The translations under genes were made by a program, and so were the position numbers. A stretch of DNA of 64,000 bases from Brevibacterium sp. JSBI002 (lineage in GTDB: Bacteria; Actinomycetota; Actinomycetes; Actinomycetales; Brevibacteriaceae), in contig NZ_CP110341.1 in assembly GCF_026013965.1 (NCBI RefSeq), forward strand, positions 1,860,001-1,924,000, read 5' to 3'. The notes under the pieces were generated by a model, which worked only from the letters and a program-made list of their open reading frames with translations, did not search any database and was not told the DNA's origin. Positions 62,925 through 64,000 of the stretch are shown one piece after another (positions within the stretch are counted from its first letter, which is position 1; every line of letters starts with the position of its first letter).

Positions 62925-64000
62925 TCAGGACTTGAGCATCGGCTTGAGGAACCGTCCGGTGTGCGATTCGGCCACCTCGGCGACCTCTTCGGGAGTGCCC
63001 TGGGCGATGATCTGCCCACCGCCGCGGCCGCCCTCGGGTCCGAGGTCGATGATGTGATCGGCATTGCCGATGACATCGAGGTTGTGTTCGATGACGATAA
63101 CCGTATTGCCTTTGTCGACGAGTCCCTGGAGGACCATGAGCAGCTTCGAGATGTCCTCGAAGTGCAGACCGGTCGTCGGTTCGTCGAGCACGTAGACGGT
63201 GCGACCGCGGGAGCGCTTCTGCAGTTCGGCTGCGAGCTTGACACGCTGAGCCTCACCGCCGGAGAGCGTCGTGGCCGGTTGGCCGAGTCGGACATAGCCG
63301 AGCCCCACCTCCACGAGGGTCTTGAGGTGTCGCGAGATCGCGGGAATCGCGGCGAAGAAGTCGTTGGCCTCCTCGATGGGCATGTCGAGGACCTCGGCGA
63401 TGTTCTTGCCCTTGAACGTGACTTCCAGGGTCTCCCGGTTGTACCGGGCGCCCTGGCAGACCTCACAGGGGACGTAGACATCGGGCAGAAAGTTCATCTC
63501 GATCTTGATCGTGCCGTCGCCGCTGCAGTTCTCGCAGCGTCCGCCCTTGACGTTGAAGGAGAACCGACCGGGCAGATAACCGCGGACCTTCGCCGATTCG
63601 GTTTCGGCGAACAGTCGGCGCACATGGTCGAAGACCCCGGTGTAGGTCGCGGGATTCGACCGCGGCGTGCGACCGATCGGCGACTGGTCGACGTGAACGA
63701 CCTTGTCGAGATTGTCCAGGCCGGTCACGCGCTTGTGCCGTCCCGGCACCCGCGAGGCGCCGTTGAGGACGTTGGCCATCTGTGTGTAGAGGATCTCGTT
63801 GACGAGAGTCGATTTGCCCGAACCGGACACGCCGGTGACGGCGGTGAGCACACCGAGGGGGAAGGACACCGTGACGTCGCGCAGGTTGTTCTCCACGGCC
63901 TTCTCGACGGTGACCATCCGGTCCTTGTCGACGGGGCGGCGGGTCGGCGGGATCTGGATCGCCCGCCGGCCGGAGAGGTAGTCGCCGGTGATCGATCCTT
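62925..64000 (-). CDS. uvrA: Excinuclease ABC subunit A (5' part outside window)
   Basis: C-terminal portion of UvrA; the frame continues past base 64000 ([23 protein letters not shown] is read upstream of an internal ATG at 63917). Visible elements are the second-domain Walker [16 protein letters not shown], the zinc finger [11 protein letters not shown] with CEVC, the signature [18 protein letters not shown] and Walker [14 protein letters not shown], then [25 protein letters not shown]. UvrA recognises DNA damage as a dimer with UvrB. Confidence 0.97.
   Translation of the reverse strand, partial: GSITGDYLSGRRAIQIPPTRRPVDKDRMVTVEKAVENNLRDVTVSFPLGVLTAVTGVSGSGKSTLVNEILYTQMANVLNGASRVPGRHKRVTGLDNLDKVVHVDQSPIGRTPRSNPATYTGVFDHVRRLFAETESAKVRGYLPGRFSFNVKGGRCENCSGDGTIKIEMNFLPDVYVPCEVCQGARYNRETLEVTFKGKNIAEVLDMPIEEANDFFAAIPAISRHLKTLVEVGLGYVRLGQPATTLSGGEAQRVKLAAELQKRSRGRTVYVLDEPTTGLHFEDISKLLMVLQGLVDKGNTVIVIEHNLDVIGNADHIIDLGPEGGRGGGQIIAQGTPEEVAEVAESHTGRFLKPMLKS

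Noticed and set aside
1..64000. CRISPR arrays, insertion sequences, prophage, toxin-antitoxin pairs or biosynthetic clusters
   Set aside because: I saw no direct-repeat array with spacers, no transposase, integrase or phage-like genes, and no modular synthase; gene content and composition are uniform core chromosome.

Overview
The window is ordinary chromosome from a high-GC actinobacterium. Protein flavour and gene order point to the Micrococcales, most likely Brevibacterium; this is recognition from memory, not a database search. Supporting markers are mycothiol synthesis (mshC), the gap-pgk-tpiA-secG / whiA-yvcK-rapZ-uvrC-uvrA block, a SufR-SufBDCSUT operon, an imuA'-imuB-dnaE2 mutasome, a fabG-inhA type pair, and many starts that look leaderless (TANNNT, then 6-8 nt, then the start codon). 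I saw no rRNA, CRISPR array, insertion sequence, prophage or integrated element. One tRNA gene is present (tRNA-Leu, GAG).

Layout. 1-8.2 kb: PAC2 protein, mshC, SCO1664-like kinase fold, DUF3090, a small acidic protein, an aldo/keto-reductase-like protein without its catalytic tetrad, uppP, a histidine phosphatase, DUF5703 and an M20 peptidase. 8.3-14.7 kb: tRNA-Leu, then a lipid operon (fadA2-fabG4-htdX) divergent from tetR-fadE5, with a perfect operator between them. 14.8-17.2 kb: metY-metX. 17.3-23.4 kb: SOS mutasome with a LexA-type box. 23.6-31.7 kb: RNA modification and housekeeping genes (TrmL, PdxK, L31B, YbaK, a TrmH-family enzyme, TauE, an ABC ATPase, SerB). 31.8-38.0 kb: SixA-like phosphatase, fabG-fabI, DUF3099, SURF1, an ABC-F protein and RNase HI. 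38.2-44.8 kb: Suf operon with its regulator. 44.9-49.6 kb: ABC exporter, heme A synthase, VOC protein, heme O synthase. 49.8-62.9 kb: transketolase-transaldolase-pgi facing secG-tpiA-pgk-gap-whiA-yvcK-rapZ-uvrC, then the 3' part of uvrA.

Operons are tight, with repeated ATGA/GTGA/TTGA stop-start overlaps. Convergent units are separated by strong hairpins at about 5.6, 14.75, 25.7, 31.75, 47.95 and 54.67 kb.

The most striking general feature is that at least seven genes, most of them core (mshC, dnaE2, a hypothetical upstream of serB, rnhA, tkt, pgi, gap), are interrupted by a single frameshift with perfect protein continuity on either side. Two more genes possibly carry one. Nearly all behave as a one-base loss, often in a short G/C run, so I read them mainly as sequence or assembly errors. 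They should be resolved before any is called a true pseudogene. No clearly new multi-gene system was found. The best leads are regulatory (SufR and iron boxes, helically phased repeats before metY, TetR operator, SOS box) and a few odd proteins (the tetrad-less aldo/keto reductase and an RNase HI with an extra C-terminal domain).
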